Assembly: GCA_015064315.1 (NCBI GenBank)
Contig: SVSL01000006.1
Coordinates: forward strand, 1 to 59,998
Origin: Oscillospiraceae bacterium
GTDB taxonomy: Bacteria > Bacillota > Clostridia > Oscillospirales > CAG-272
Reading direction: 5' to 3'
DNA: 59,998 bases
Below, in pieces: positions 1 through 9,584 of the stretch. Position 1 is the stretch's first letter. Each line of letters opens with the position of its first letter. Below the pieces are notes generated by a model. It worked only from the letters and a program-made list of their open reading frames with translations. It had not been told where the DNA came from and ran no database searches. The position numbers were made by a program, and so were the translations under genes.

Positions 1-328
1 CATTCCGCCGTGCGATCTGACAAAGATTGGAAAACTCACCTTCCAAAAGCCCGATACCGAGACCTTTGTTCTGCTAAAGCTGGCACTGGAATCGATTGCC
101 GAGGGGGGAGCGGTTCCTGCAGTCCTGAACGCCGCAAACGAGGTGGCAGTGGACGCATTCCTGCATAAAAAGCTGAGCTTTACGGGCATTATGGACGTCG
201 TTACCGAAACGGTGCACGCACTCTCGGATGCCAAGCACATAGCCTCTGTGGAGGATATTTTCGCCTTTGACCGAGCCGCACGAGCCAAGGCAAAGGAAAT
301 TCTCGCATCGGGCATTTCCATTACTTGA
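1..328 (+). CDS. dxr: 1-deoxy-D-xylulose 5-phosphate reductoisomerase, C-terminal part (cut by window edge)
   Basis: This is the last ~108 residues of DXP reductoisomerase, the NADPH enzyme that turns DXP into MEP in the non-mevalonate isoprenoid pathway. The reading frame is open from base 2. It shows the C-terminal stretch with the motif LNAANEVAV and the closing helical region ending AKEILASGISIT. The N-terminal NADPH and catalytic domains lie outside the window. The order dxr-rseP-ispG is a common Firmicutes arrangement, and ispG downstream belongs to the same pathway, which supports the call. The gap to rseP is 31 bp and contains an AAGGAG ribosome site. Confidence 0.9.
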   Translation, partial: IPPCDLTKIGKLTFQKPDTETFVLLKLALESIAEGGAVPAVLNAANEVAVDAFLHKKLSFTGIMDVVTETVHALSDAKHIASVEDIFAFDRAARAKAKEILASGISIT

Positions 329-359
329 TAAAATCCATTAAGGAGAATCCTTTTTTCGC

Positions 360-1763
360 ATGTTTATTCTGATTGCAATTTTGATCTTTGGACTTTTAAT
401 CTTTATCCATGAGTTAGGGCACTTTATTGCCGCGCGTATTTGCGGCGTTCACGTGTTGGAATTTGCCATTGGTATGGGTCCCAAGATCTTTTCCGTAAAA
501 TCCAAAAAATCAGGAACTGTCTATTCCATTCGTCTGTTTCCCATGGGAGGCTTTGTCAGCATGCTGGGAGAAAACGGCATGGAGACCGTACAAGGCGACA
601 ACGGTGAAAACGAAACCACCGAAAACAGCATTCTGATCAACAAAGAAATTGATGAGAAAGAAGCGGAACCCAAGGAGGAAATCGTTGATTCCGATCCTCG
701 CTCTTATAGCAACCAAAGCGTTTGGAAACGGATTTTTATTTCGATTGCCGGTCCCTTTATGAACGTGTTTCTCGGCTTTTTGATGATGCTTGTGGTTGTT
801 TTCGCAACTGCTACGCAATCTCCCTTAGGGAGCACTCGCATCGGCGCATTCAACGTGGTCTATTCAGCGGAAGAAGCCTACGGCGAGCTGGAAACCGGCG
901 ACTATATCTACAAGGTAGACGGTGTGTTCCTGCAATCCTACTCTCAACTCTCAAAAATGGTAGAGGAAAGTGAAACAGGACTCTTTTCCATCGAGGTCTT
1001 GCGTCTTGTGGGAGAAGGTGCAGAGGAAAGCGTTGAAAATATTATTTTCACAGACGTCTATCTCAATGCCGATATTCTCGCCGAAAAATTTGATTATTCC
1101 TTGAGTGAAAAAACAGGTCTTCGTCTGAATGATCAGGTCATTAAGGTCAACTCCACCTCAGTGCATACGCAAAACGAATTGGCGTATGAAATGATGAATC
1201 AAGGGTACGACACTGCCAACGAGCCCTTGACGCTTACCGTGATCCGAAACGGCGAAACCGTTGTACTGGATGGAATTCAGATCCCAAATTTTGAGGATAG
1301 CGGAGCGGTTTTTGGCAACATCGACTTTAAGGTGTGGCCCGAGCAGCCTGTCAATGGACACGAAACCATGCCAAGCTTTGGTGTTTTGTTAAAGCATGCG
1401 TGGTTCCGTTCGGTATCCACTGTAAAAATGGTCTATGATTCGCTCATCGGTCTCTTCTCGGGACGCTTTGGCGTAGAGGCGGTTTCGGGTCCCATCGGAA
1501 TTACCAAAACGGTGGCAACCGTGGCAAAGACCGGATTTTTGAACGTGCTTTACCTGGTTGTGATCATTTCCATCAATCTCGGTATTATGAATTTGTTGCC
1601 GTTCCCGGGGCTCGACGGCGGACATCTGATGATCTATGCCGTAGAGGTGGTTCGGCGCAAGCCCATGAAAAAGGAGCTGGAGGGTACCATCAACTTTATT
1701 GGACTGCTGATCCTATTGGCTTTGGCGGTTCTCATCGCAATTAAGGATATTATCAACTTATGA
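360..1763 (+). CDS. rseP: RseP-type site-2 intramembrane zinc metalloprotease
   Basis: Membrane protease of 467 residues that cuts substrates inside the bilayer; in Firmicutes this class acts in sigma-factor and envelope signalling. The first membrane segment carries HELGH at residues 17-21 (zinc and catalytic residues). The third zinc ligand lies in the C-terminal LDGG motif near residue 419, followed by the last membrane helix. A PDZ-like region sits between, roughly residues 160-330. Between the first two membrane segments, about residues 74-108, is an acidic Asn/Glu-rich insertion that I do not expect in the family. The ATG has AAGGAG upstream, and the stop overlaps the ispG start (ATGA). 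Confidence 0.95.
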   Translation: MFILIAILIFGLLIFIHELGHFIAARICGVHVLEFAIGMGPKIFSVKSKKSGTVYSIRLFPMGGFVSMLGENGMETVQGDNGENETTENSILINKEIDEKEAEPKEEIVDSDPRSYSNQSVWKRIFISIAGPFMNVFLGFLMMLVVVFATATQSPLGSTRIGAFNVVYSAEEAYGELETGDYIYKVDGVFLQSYSQLSKMVEESETGLFSIEVLRLVGEGAEESVENIIFTDVYLNADILAEKFDYSLSEKTGLRLNDQVIKVNSTSVHTQNELAYEMMNQGYDTANEPLTLTVIRNGETVVLDGIQIPNFEDSGAVFGNIDFKVWPEQPVNGHETMPSFGVLLKHAWFRSVSTVKMVYDSLIGLFSGRFGVEAVSGPIGITKTVATVAKTGFLNVLYLVVIISINLGIMNLLPFPGLDGGHLMIYAVEVVRRKPMKKELEGTINFIGLLILLALAVLIAIKDIINL

Positions 1764-2854
1764 TTTATAATAACATTCGTAGAAAAAGCAGAGAAGTTAC
1801 CGTAGGAAATAAAAAAATAGGCGGCAACGCTCCTCTTGCCATTCAATCCATGACCAACACCGATACGTTGGATGCCGTGGCAACCGTTGCGCAGATCAAG
1901 GCAATGGAGGCAAAGGGATGTGATATCGTTCGCGTTTCGGTTCCCAGCCTTGAAGCTGCCGAAACCATTCTCAAAATCAAGGAAGCAGGTATTCTGATTC
2001 CCATTGTGGCAGATATTCATTTTGATTACAAGATCGCTTTGCGTTGCGCAGAACTGGGATTTGATAAAATTCGAATCAATCCCGGAAATATTGGTGATGA
2101 GGACCGCGTCAAGGCGGTTTGCGATGCCTGCCGAACACGTGGAATTCCAATCCGCGTAGGCGTAAACAGCGGATCTCTTGAAAAGCATATTTTGAGGAAG
2201 CACGGCGCCCCCACACCCGCTGCGCTTTGTGAGAGCGCGCTCTATCACGTTTCCTTGCTTGAAAAATTTGATTTTTACGACACGGTGATCTCCATTAAGG
2301 CATCTACCGTTGCCGATATGATCGAGGCAAACCGACGCCTTGCCGATGCTTGCCAATATCCTCTGCACCTCGGCGTTACCGAGGCGGGAGGTGGCAACCG
2401 AGGACTCATCAAGAGCTCCATCGGTATTGGCTCGCTGTTGTGCGACGGAATTGGCGACACCTTACGCGTTTCCCTTACCGACGATCCCACCGAGGAGGTG
2501 GATGCCGCAAAGCAGATCCTGCAAGCGGTGGGTATAGAAGGTCAATGCGGATTGGATATCGTCAGCTGTCCCACCTGCGCCAGAACAAAAATCGATCTGA
2601 TCCCCTTGGTCAAGTGCTTTGAAAGTGCCGTTGCCAAGGAAGGGCTTTCCGACGTTCCCGTCAAGGTTGCGCTCATGGGATGCGTAGTCAACGGTCCCGG
2701 TGAAGCCAGAGAAGCCGACGTGGGCATTGCAGGGGGCATTGGAGAAGCGGTTTTGTTCCGCCATGGCGAAATCGTAGAAAAAATTCCCGAAGAAGAAATC
2801 ATCAGCCGTTTGATCGCTGAGATTCGCATCTTAAAGGACAAGCTTGCAAAATGA
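1760..2854 (+). CDS. ispG: 4-hydroxy-3-methylbut-2-enyl diphosphate synthase (IspG/GcpE)
   Basis: Iron-sulfur enzyme of the MEP isoprenoid pathway that reduces MEcPP to HMBPP. The 364-residue protein has the TIM-barrel start with IQSMTNTDT, and a C-terminal [4Fe-4S] domain with ligand motifs CPTC (near residue 272) and GCVVNGPGEA (near residue 314). Length is typical of the bacterial single-barrel form. It overlaps rseP by 4 bp and polC by 4 bp, so translation is probably coupled through the cluster. Together with dxr it places two MEP-pathway steps in one transcript. Confidence 0.96.
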   Translation: MIYNNIRRKSREVTVGNKKIGGNAPLAIQSMTNTDTLDAVATVAQIKAMEAKGCDIVRVSVPSLEAAETILKIKEAGILIPIVADIHFDYKIALRCAELGFDKIRINPGNIGDEDRVKAVCDACRTRGIPIRVGVNSGSLEKHILRKHGAPTPAALCESALYHVSLLEKFDFYDTVISIKASTVADMIEANRRLADACQYPLHLGVTEAGGGNRGLIKSSIGIGSLLCDGIGDTLRVSLTDDPTEEVDAAKQILQAVGIEGQCGLDIVSCPTCARTKIDLIPLVKCFESAVAKEGLSDVPVKVALMGCVVNGPGEAREADVGIAGGIGEAVLFRHGEIVEKIPEEEIISRLIAEIRILKDKLAK

Positions 2855-5800
2855 GCAGAACCATACTTGAAATCTTCAATCGATATACCCCTGACGACGA
2901 GGCGCGTGAGATCTTGCTCTCAGCAGACGCCGAAAGCATCAAGCTTCGCGCGGATAAGGAGCAAAGGCTGATTGAATTGAGCGCTTCCTTTCCAAGGCAG
3001 ATCCCCAAGCTGACGCTCTATCGCATTGAGGAGGCTATTCGTCAGGTCTATGAATTGAATGCCGTTTATCTGCGCCCTCGCTATCCCTCCGAGCTCTTTG
3101 GACAGCATTGTATTCCCGAGCTTTTGATGGAGACCAATCGGCAGGGAATTGTGGCAAAGGGCTTTTTTGACCGTTGCAGCTACCGTTTGGCGCAGAATCA
3201 ACTGCATATTGAAATTCCCTTTTTCAAAAGTGGAGTGGATTTGATCTACGATGCAAAAACGCCAAAGCTGATGGAAGAGATCATCTTCCAAGAATACGGC
3301 GTGAATATCTCTGTCTCCATTCAGCAGATGCATGAAGACGATATTCTTGCGTACCAAAACGCGCTTCGCTCTCAACAGCAGGATCTGGAGCACTATGCCG
3401 CGCAGGTAGAGGTGGAATATCAGAGAATGCAGTCTCATCCGCCTACAGAAAGCGCTCCATCCGCTCCCGCGGAAGAGGAAAAGGAAGTGCTCCCGCGCGC
3501 TTCTTCGATCTATCAGCAGGACTTTACGCCGCAGATTGAGGACGGAAAATGCCGCATCGGCAATTCGATTTTTGATATTTCCGCTCCCGAATACATATTT
3601 GGAGATGCTTTTGAGATTCTTCCTACTCCCATCGCCGCCATTCAGCGCCCGCAAAAGAATATTGTTATTCTTGGCGAGGTGTTCAACTTCCAAATGGAGG
3701 AAAGCCGCGGCGGAGATAAGTTCGACGTCTCCTTTGATATCTTTGACGGCAACGCCTCCATTGAGCACAGAACCTTTGGAATGGAGACCGAGCTTGCCAA
3801 CGAGCTTGCGGGGATTCTGAAATCCGGTCCTGTGGTGGCAATGCGAGGATATGCAAAAAAGCTGACGCGAAAAGGTAAGGTTGACACCGATTTTACCTTT
3901 TTCTTCACCGACATTGCCAAAATCTCCAAGCTTGCGCGCAAGGACAAGGCCGATAAAAAGCGCGTAGAATTACATCTTCATACCACCATGTCCTCCATGG
4001 ACGCACTCATCGCCCCCGGAACGGCGATCAAAACCGCCATGAAGTGGGGACATCCCGCCGTTGCCATCACCGACCACGGAAACGTACAGGCATATCCCGA
4101 TGCCATGCTCGCCCTTGAGAAAATGGCAAGCGAGGATAATCCGTTTAAGGTGATCTACGGCATTGAAAGCTATTTTGTAAACAACACCGCCGGAGCGATC
4201 TCCGGACAGTTCGACCCCGATTTTACCGCCGAATGCGTAGTCTTTGATATTGAGACCACAGGTCTTTCGGTGATGAATTGCAAAATCACCGAGATCGGCG
4301 CGGTCAAAATCAAGAATGGGGAAGTCTTGGATCGATTTAACACCTTTGTGGATCCCGAGGTGCCGATCCCCGAGGAGATCGTAAAGCTGACCGGCATTAC
4401 CGATGAAATGGTTGCAGGAGCCCCCAAGGTCAAGGAAGCGCTTGAAGCCTTTTTCGAATTCATTGGAAATCATACCGCCACAGGAAAGCACAAGCCTCTT
4501 CTGATTGCGCACAACGCAAACTTTGATATCGGTTTTATCCGTCACTTTGCCAAGCTTTCGGAATTGCCCTTTGAAAATCCTTATCTTGACACAGTGGCAC
4601 TTTCCCGACATATTAATCCCGAGCTGAAAAAGCACACGCTTGACAGCATCGCGGATGCCTATAAGCTGGGAGAGTTCAATCATCACCGCGCCTGCGATGA
4701 CGCGGAGATGCTGGCAATGATCTACTTCCACATGATTGAGATCATGCAAAAAATGGATATTGCCGATTTGCACGCCCTGCAAAAGGATATGTCGGAAAAG
4801 GCAGATCCTCTCAAGCTCAAGCCTTATCATCAGATCATTTTGGTCAAGAATCAGACAGGGCTTAAGAACCTTTACAAGCTGGTCTCCAAGAGCTATCTTG
4901 ATTACTTCAAGCGTTATCCCCGTATTCCCAAAACGGTTCTGGAGCAACACCGCGAGGGCTTGATCGTTGGTTCCGCCTGCGAAGCGGGCGAGCTCTTTAC
5001 CGCAATTCTGGAAAACAGACCTGAGGCGGAAATTGAGGATATCGTTAATTTCTACGACTATTTGGAGATCCAGCCTATTTGCAACAACCGATTTCTCATT
5101 GCCGACGGCAAGGTTGCCGATGACGAGGGCTTGCGGGATCTGAATCGCCGCATCGTGGAGCTGGGTGAAAAATACAACAAGCCCGTTTGCGCCACCTGCG
5201 ACGCGCATTTTCTCAACCGTGAGGACGAGCTTTACCGCAAGATCCTTTTGGCGGGAATGAAGTTTAAGGACTATGACAAGGATGTTGGCATTTATTTCCG
5301 CACCACCGACGAAATGCTGGAGGAATTCTCCTATCTCGGTGAAGAAAAAGCGTACGAGGTGGTAGTTGCCAACACCAATCTCATTGCTGACATGATCGAG
5401 CAGGTACGCCCGATTCCCAAGGGCTCTTATACCCCGGAAATGGAAGGTGCCGAGCAAGAGCTGCAGGATATGTGCTGGGAGCGCGCCAAGAGTATGTACG
5501 GCGATCCGCTTCCCGAGCTGGTGTCGGCACGACTGGAGAGGGAATTGACCTCTATTATCAAAAACGGCTTTGCGGTTCTTTATCTGATTGCGCAAAGGCT
5601 GGTGCATTACAGCGAGGAGCAGGGCTATCTGGTCGGCTCACGTGGATCGGTGGGATCTTCCTTTGTCGCTACCATGGCGGGCATCTCCGAGGTAAATCCT
5701 CTGCCACCGCACTATTACTGTCCAAATCCCGAATGTAAGCACAACGAGTTCTTCACCGACGGCAGCGTGGGATCGGGCTTTGATCTGCCCGACAAAAAAT

Positions 5801-7311
5801 GTCCCAAGTGCGGAACCAAATACAAGGCCGACGGTCACGATATTATGTTCGAGACCTTCCTGGGCTTCTACGGAGACAAGTCCCCCGATATCGATTTGAA
5901 CTTCTCGGGAGACGTACAGGGACGCGTTCACAAATACACCGAGGAGCTCTTTGGCGAGGGACACGTGTTCCGCGCGGGAACCCTTGGAACACTTGCTGAC
6001 AAGACCGCCTACGGTTACGTTGCAAAATACGTGGAGCAAAAGGGAATCAGCCTTCCCAGAGCCGAGATGAATCGCCTTGTCATGAACTGCGTAGGTGTTA
6101 AGAAGACCACGGGACAGCATCCCGGCGGCATCATCGTAGTCCCTCAGAAATACGACGTTTACGATTTTACCCCCATTCAGCACCCTGCGGATGATCCGAA
6201 CTCGGATATTATCACCACACACTTTGCATTCTCCTATCTGCATGATACCATTCTGAAGCTGGACGAGCTTGGACACGATATGCCTACCAAGTATAAGTGG
6301 CTGGAAACCTTTACCGACTCCTCGGTTCTGGACGTTGCCATGAATGACCGTTCGGTTTACGATCTCTTTAAATCCACCGAGCCTCTTGGAATCAAGCCCG
6401 AGGATATTGAAGGCTGTACCATTGGCACCTACGGACTTCCTGAGTTGGGAACCCCCTTCATCCAACAGGTGCTTCTTGATGCAAAACCGCAAAACTTTGC
6501 CGACCTGCTTCAGATCTCGGGACTAACCCACGGTACCAACGTGTGGCTTGGAAACGCACAGGATCTGATCAAAGAAGGCATCTGTGATATTTCCCGCGTA
6601 ATCGGTACCCGTGACGGTATCATGCTGGATATGATCCGCTACGGCCTCGACAACTCCACCTCCTTCAAGATCATGGAGGCGGTGCGAAAGGGAAAGGGCT
6701 TGACGCCCGAATGGGAAGCCGACATGGTTGCGCATAACGTCCCCGAATGGTATATTCTTTCCTGTAAGAAGATCAAATATCTCTTTCCCAAGGCACACGC
6801 GGCGGCATACGTTATGTCGGCAATCCGTCTTGCGTGGTATAAGGTTCACAAGCCCGTAGCATTCTACTGTACCATGTTTACGGTTGCCCCCGACGGATTT
6901 GATGCCGAGATCGTAAGAGGTGGAAAATCCCACGTGGTGGCCGTTATGCGAGACATTCAAAAGCGCGGCAAGGAGGCATCTCCCAAGGAGCAAGCCAGTG
7001 TTACCGTACTGCAGCTGATCAACGAAGCAATGGCGCGCGGTATCAAGTTCCTTCCTGTGGATCTGGAAAAATCCCACGCGTATATCTTCCAGCCCGAAAA
7101 CGGCGGCATTCGTATGCCGTTCTCGTCGCTTCCGGGACTTGGAGAACGTGCCGCAAAGAACATTCTGGAGGCAAGGGAAGAGGAGCCCTTCTTCTCGGTA
7201 GAGGATCTTCAGATCCGCGCCAAGCTCAGCAAAGCCGTGATTGATATTCTTCGCAACAACGGCGTGCTGGATAATGTAAACGAAACCGATCAGTTGACCA
7301 TACGTTTTTAA
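2851..7311 (+). CDS. polC: DNA polymerase III, PolC-type alpha subunit
   Basis: The replicative polymerase of low-GC Gram-positives, 1486 residues and slightly longer than the usual ~1440. Order of parts: N-terminal domain, OB fold near residues 260-360, a PHP domain (VELHLHTTMSSMD near 371) interrupted by a DEDDh 3'-5' proofreading exonuclease (DIETTGL near 465, HNANFD near 553, the HHRACDDAEM region near 611), a CxxxxC/CxxC zinc element near residues 956-990, and the polymerase active site SPDIDLNFSGD near 1010. All expected catalytic motifs are present. The start overlaps the ispG stop by 4 bp. Placement after ispG is common in Clostridia and Bacilli. Confidence 0.98.
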   Translation: MSRTILEIFNRYTPDDEAREILLSADAESIKLRADKEQRLIELSASFPRQIPKLTLYRIEEAIRQVYELNAVYLRPRYPSELFGQHCIPELLMETNRQGIVAKGFFDRCSYRLAQNQLHIEIPFFKSGVDLIYDAKTPKLMEEIIFQEYGVNISVSIQQMHEDDILAYQNALRSQQQDLEHYAAQVEVEYQRMQSHPPTESAPSAPAEEEKEVLPRASSIYQQDFTPQIEDGKCRIGNSIFDISAPEYIFGDAFEILPTPIAAIQRPQKNIVILGEVFNFQMEESRGGDKFDVSFDIFDGNASIEHRTFGMETELANELAGILKSGPVVAMRGYAKKLTRKGKVDTDFTFFFTDIAKISKLARKDKADKKRVELHLHTTMSSMDALIAPGTAIKTAMKWGHPAVAITDHGNVQAYPDAMLALEKMASEDNPFKVIYGIESYFVNNTAGAISGQFDPDFTAECVVFDIETTGLSVMNCKITEIGAVKIKNGEVLDRFNTFVDPEVPIPEEIVKLTGITDEMVAGAPKVKEALEAFFEFIGNHTATGKHKPLLIAHNANFDIGFIRHFAKLSELPFENPYLDTVALSRHINPELKKHTLDSIADAYKLGEFNHHRACDDAEMLAMIYFHMIEIMQKMDIADLHALQKDMSEKADPLKLKPYHQIILVKNQTGLKNLYKLVSKSYLDYFKRYPRIPKTVLEQHREGLIVGSACEAGELFTAILENRPEAEIEDIVNFYDYLEIQPICNNRFLIADGKVADDEGLRDLNRRIVELGEKYNKPVCATCDAHFLNREDELYRKILLAGMKFKDYDKDVGIYFRTTDEMLEEFSYLGEEKAYEVVVANTNLIADMIEQVRPIPKGSYTPEMEGAEQELQDMCWERAKSMYGDPLPELVSARLERELTSIIKNGFAVLYLIAQRLVHYSEEQGYLVGSRGSVGSSFVATMAGISEVNPLPPHYYCPNPECKHNEFFTDGSVGSGFDLPDKKCPKCGTKYKADGHDIMFETFLGFYGDKSPDIDLNFSGDVQGRVHKYTEELFGEGHVFRAGTLGTLADKTAYGYVAKYVEQKGISLPRAEMNRLVMNCVGVKKTTGQHPGGIIVVPQKYDVYDFTPIQHPADDPNSDIITTHFAFSYLHDTILKLDELGHDMPTKYKWLETFTDSSVLDVAMNDRSVYDLFKSTEPLGIKPEDIEGCTIGTYGLPELGTPFIQQVLLDAKPQNFADLLQISGLTHGTNVWLGNAQDLIKEGICDISRVIGTRDGIMLDMIRYGLDNSTSFKIMEAVRKGKGLTPEWEADMVAHNVPEWYILSCKKIKYLFPKAHAAAYVMSAIRLAWYKVHKPVAFYCTMFTVAPDGFDAEIVRGGKSHVVAVMRDIQKRGKEASPKEQASVTVLQLINEAMARGIKFLPVDLEKSHAYIFQPENGGIRMPFSSLPGLGERAAKNILEAREEEPFFSVEDLQIRAKLSKAVIDILRNNGVLDNVNETDQLTIRF

Positions 7312-7327
7312 AATATGGAGGTTTAAA

Positions 7328-7999
7328 ATGAAAGTTGAATTGATCAATCATACCCAAAATCCCATTGGTGCCATTGAAAACGCCGCCAGCACCTGCTATG
7401 ACAGTATGCCTTCCGGCGAAGGAAAGATTTTTCGTCATTGCTACAAGAGCGGACATCACAGTGTATTGGAATTCGCCGAGTTTTCCTTCCGTATTTCGGG
7501 TGTCAGCCGTGCGCTCACCCATCAGCTGGTACGCCACCGCATGGCAAGCTATGCACAACGCAGTCAACGCTATTGCGTGGAGGACGGCTTTGAATTTGTA
7601 ACGCCAAATAGTGTTTCCGCCAATGCAGAAGCGAATGATATCTATCAGAATGTCATTCAAAACATTCAAAAGGCTTACAACGAGCTGATCGCGCTCGGCG
7701 TTCCTGCGGAAGATGCCAGAATGATTCTTCCTAACGCCTGCGCATCGGTTATCTGTGTCAAGATGAATCTGCGCGAGCTGATCCATTTTTGCAACGAAAG
7801 ACTCTGTGCTTGCGCACAGTGGGAAATTCGTGCCATGGCAAGAGAAATGGTCAAAGCTGTGGTGGAGGTTGAACCCGAGCTGAAAGCGCTGCTGGTTCCC
7901 AAGTGCGAGGCTCATGCGCCTTACTGCTTTTGCACAGAAACCAAAAAAAGAAGCTGCGGCAGACATCCTGTCATTGCCGACGTTATCAAGGAACAATAA
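7328..7999 (+). CDS. thyX: Flavin-dependent thymidylate synthase ThyX
   Basis: Converts dUMP to dTMP using FAD, NADPH and methylene-tetrahydrofolate. The signature RHRxxSxxxxSxRY is intact at residues 69-82 (RHRMASYAQRSQRY). Length is 223 residues, normal for the family. The C-terminus carries a Cys-rich tail (PYCFCTETKKRSCG) whose role I cannot state. A GGAGG ribosome site precedes the ATG, 16 bp after the polC stop, so it probably shares polC's transcript; supplying dTTP beside the replicase makes functional sense. A strong bidirectional terminator follows. Confidence 0.96.
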   Translation: MKVELINHTQNPIGAIENAASTCYDSMPSGEGKIFRHCYKSGHHSVLEFAEFSFRISGVSRALTHQLVRHRMASYAQRSQRYCVEDGFEFVTPNSVSANAEANDIYQNVIQNIQKAYNELIALGVPAEDARMILPNACASVICVKMNLRELIHFCNERLCACAQWEIRAMAREMVKAVVEVEPELKALLVPKCEAHAPYCFCTETKKRSCGRHPVIADVIKEQ

Positions 8000-8005
8000 A
8001 ACAAG

Positions 8006-8040
8006 AAAAAGCAGTGTGTCAAAACGACACACTGCTTTTT
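8006..8040. terminator. Bidirectional intrinsic terminator between thyX and the flavodoxin-fold gene
   Basis: A perfect 15-bp stem (AAAAAGCAGTGTGTC with its complement) closes a 5-nt loop and is flanked by A-run and T-run. It therefore ends transcripts from both convergent genes. Confidence 0.9.
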
Positions 8041-8079
8041 CTTCCTTTGCAAAAGGGAAGTAGGGAAGTACCCCGAATA

Positions 8080-8499
8080 TTACTTCAGATTTGCGATCAC
8101 ACGATCGACCCAAGCAAAGATCTCGGCCTTTTCCTCGGGCTTAACAGCGCTTCCAAAGAGAGGAACATTGATGTAAAGGACCTCGTCGATTACGTTGGTG
8201 CCTGCCTCGGTAAGGATCTCCTTGAGGTTCTTGGCGGCAGCCTCGTCACCGTGAATCATCAGCGCAACGTTCTGAGCGCGTGCCTTGGTCAACTCGCGGC
8301 AGAAAAGGCGAACGGAATCGCTTACGTTGCCCTTTGCGGAAACGATCAAAACAACGATTCTTTCCTTATCACAAGAGTAAGCAGGGGGAATTACGTCAAC
8401 GGCGTTGAAAGCCAACTCGCGCTCAGCCTTGATCATATTAGCGATCTGATTAACCTTCTTCTTTCCGGACGCATAGAGAATTCTCATTTTAATAGCCAT
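8080..8499 (-). CDS. Flavodoxin-fold-like small protein of unknown function
   Basis: 139-residue soluble protein. It begins with a beta strand and a small-residue loop (MRILYASGKKK) and continues with alternating hydrophobic strands and helices (IVVLIVSAKGN, NVALMIHGDEAA, VIDEVLYINVPLFG), as in flavodoxin-like folds. The classic FMN loop T/SxTGxT is replaced by SGKKK, so FMN binding is doubtful. I chose the ATG at 8499 because GGAGG lies 7 nt upstream; the longer TTG start would put the ribosome site inside the gene. Transcribed alone from a TATAAT promoter, convergent with thyX. Function not recognised. Confidence 0.6.
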   Translation of the reverse strand: MAIKMRILYASGKKKVNQIANMIKAERELAFNAVDVIPPAYSCDKERIVVLIVSAKGNVSDSVRLFCRELTKARAQNVALMIHGDEAAAKNLKEILTEAGTNVIDEVLYINVPLFGSAVKPEEKAEIFAWVDRVIANLK

Positions 8500-8541
8500 G
8501 ATTTTTTCCTCCAAAAGTTTTATGGAAATAGTTGCCCTTAT

Positions 8542-8570
8542 ATTATAGCATACTTTATCGAAAAATGGAA
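8542..8570 (-). promoter_or_regulatory. Promoter of the flavodoxin-fold gene
   Basis: On the minus strand TTCCAT and TATAAT are separated by 17 bp, about 40 bp upstream of the chosen start. The -10 is perfect; the -35 is weak. Confidence 0.6.
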
Positions 8571-8677
8571 TGGTTTTTTATAAAAAAAGAGAAATATTTT
8601 TAAAATATTTTGTAAAAAAAGAAAAATTGCAATTTTTTAAGAAAAAAGACTGATAATCAAAACAATCATCCTCTTTG

Positions 8678-8737
8678 GAGAGGAAGGTGTCCTCATCGCG
8701 CGCGTAGGGAAAGTATATGCCCAATTATACAAAAGGC
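8678..8737 (+). repeat. Dispersed direct repeat, copy 1
   Basis: Shares GGAGAGGA, TCATCGCGCGCG and the run TATGCCCAATTATACAAAAG with copy 2 exactly 990 bp downstream. The intervening bases between these blocks differ, so this is not a recent duplication. Its right side is not a perfect hairpin, unlike copy 2. Confidence 0.8.
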
Positions 8738-9019
8738 GACTGAGCTTTTGTTTGGAAAGATTGAAAGAAAAAAGATTTGTTCGCAAAATCCCAACCGAGA
8801 AAGAAAAAAGAGGGAATTTGTGAACAGATCTTTTTTCTTACCTTAGTCCTTTTCATACAAAAGCGGGTATTTTGTAGTCGCCTTGACTCCGCTTTGCGGG
8901 GCGACTCCTAATTGGGCAAAAAGCAGTTGAACGCGCGTGGAGACTACATAAAATCGGTGTTCTGAAAGAACTTTTTTGAAGAAAACAGGAAAAATATTCC
9001 AAAACGCCCCCAAAACCCC

Positions 9020-9048
9020 TTGACAAGCCGTCAAAGATGTGCTATGCT
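9020..9048 (+). promoter_or_regulatory. Consensus-like promoter inside the gene-free region
   Basis: TTGACA and TATGCT are separated by 17 bp. No coding sequence follows; the predicted start near 9055 leads straight into the 9068-9097 hairpin and then the palindrome cluster. Confidence 0.7.
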
Positions 9049-9054
9049 ACAAGT

Positions 9055-9104
9055 ACAATTGAATAACGCCCCGAGGCTTAGGGATGAGCTAAGGGGCTCT
9101 CCTT
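9055..9104 (+). ncRNA. Candidate small RNA
   Basis: Downstream of the 9020-9048 promoter lies a GCCCC/GGGGC stem (9068-9097) with an internal TTAG/CTAA pairing, followed by CTCTCCTTTT, which could act as a short terminator. Promoter plus terminator-like hairpin without an ORF is the basis for calling an RNA. The layout recalls antitoxin RNAs of type I toxin-antitoxin loci, but I find no small hydrophobic ORF facing it. Read-through could give a much longer RNA ending near 9626. Confidence 0.35.
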
Positions 9105-9584
9105 TTGAAATAAAATTGGAATCGGCTCAAGCCGATTCCTACCCCGAATGACCGCTTGCGGTCATTGATAGGCGATAGCCGGAACCCATGAGCACGAAGG
9201 AACGAGCAGACGAAGGACGAAGGATTACAGTGCGAAGTCTTAGGAACGAGAGGGAAGCATCCCCCACCTTGGCTACCGCACGCAGTGCCTCTGCATGAAG
9301 GTTTACGTGCTGCCTATGCCTCCGCGAAGCGGACGGAAGACTGCATGGGGCACGCGCTTGCGCGTGTCCGATTGCTCCACCCGTATGGGGAGCATCAGAC
9401 CGCGCGAAGCGCGGCAGGCAACCTTACCGCGTCAAAGGTTGCCTGAGAAATTGAGAAAGAAATTCAAAACGACATCTGGAAGAGCCTTTTCGCATAAGGC
9501 TCTAAGGCTATTTTAGAATGATTCTAAAATTCTCAACTTAAAGTGGAAAAAACACCTTTTTTCTCACCCCAAAACACCCCCCAA

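Noticed and set aside
350-360. Small AAGGA-GAA-TCCTT hairpin plus T-run before rseP (338-356) as a fourth terminator-SD case
   Set aside because: The stem is only 5 bp and the SD is in the 5' arm, so it is too weak and differently arranged to count with the other three.
9055-9300. Type I toxin-antitoxin locus
   Set aside because: The promoter and hairpin resemble an antitoxin RNA, but the facing strand has no short hydrophobic toxin ORF with a ribosome site.
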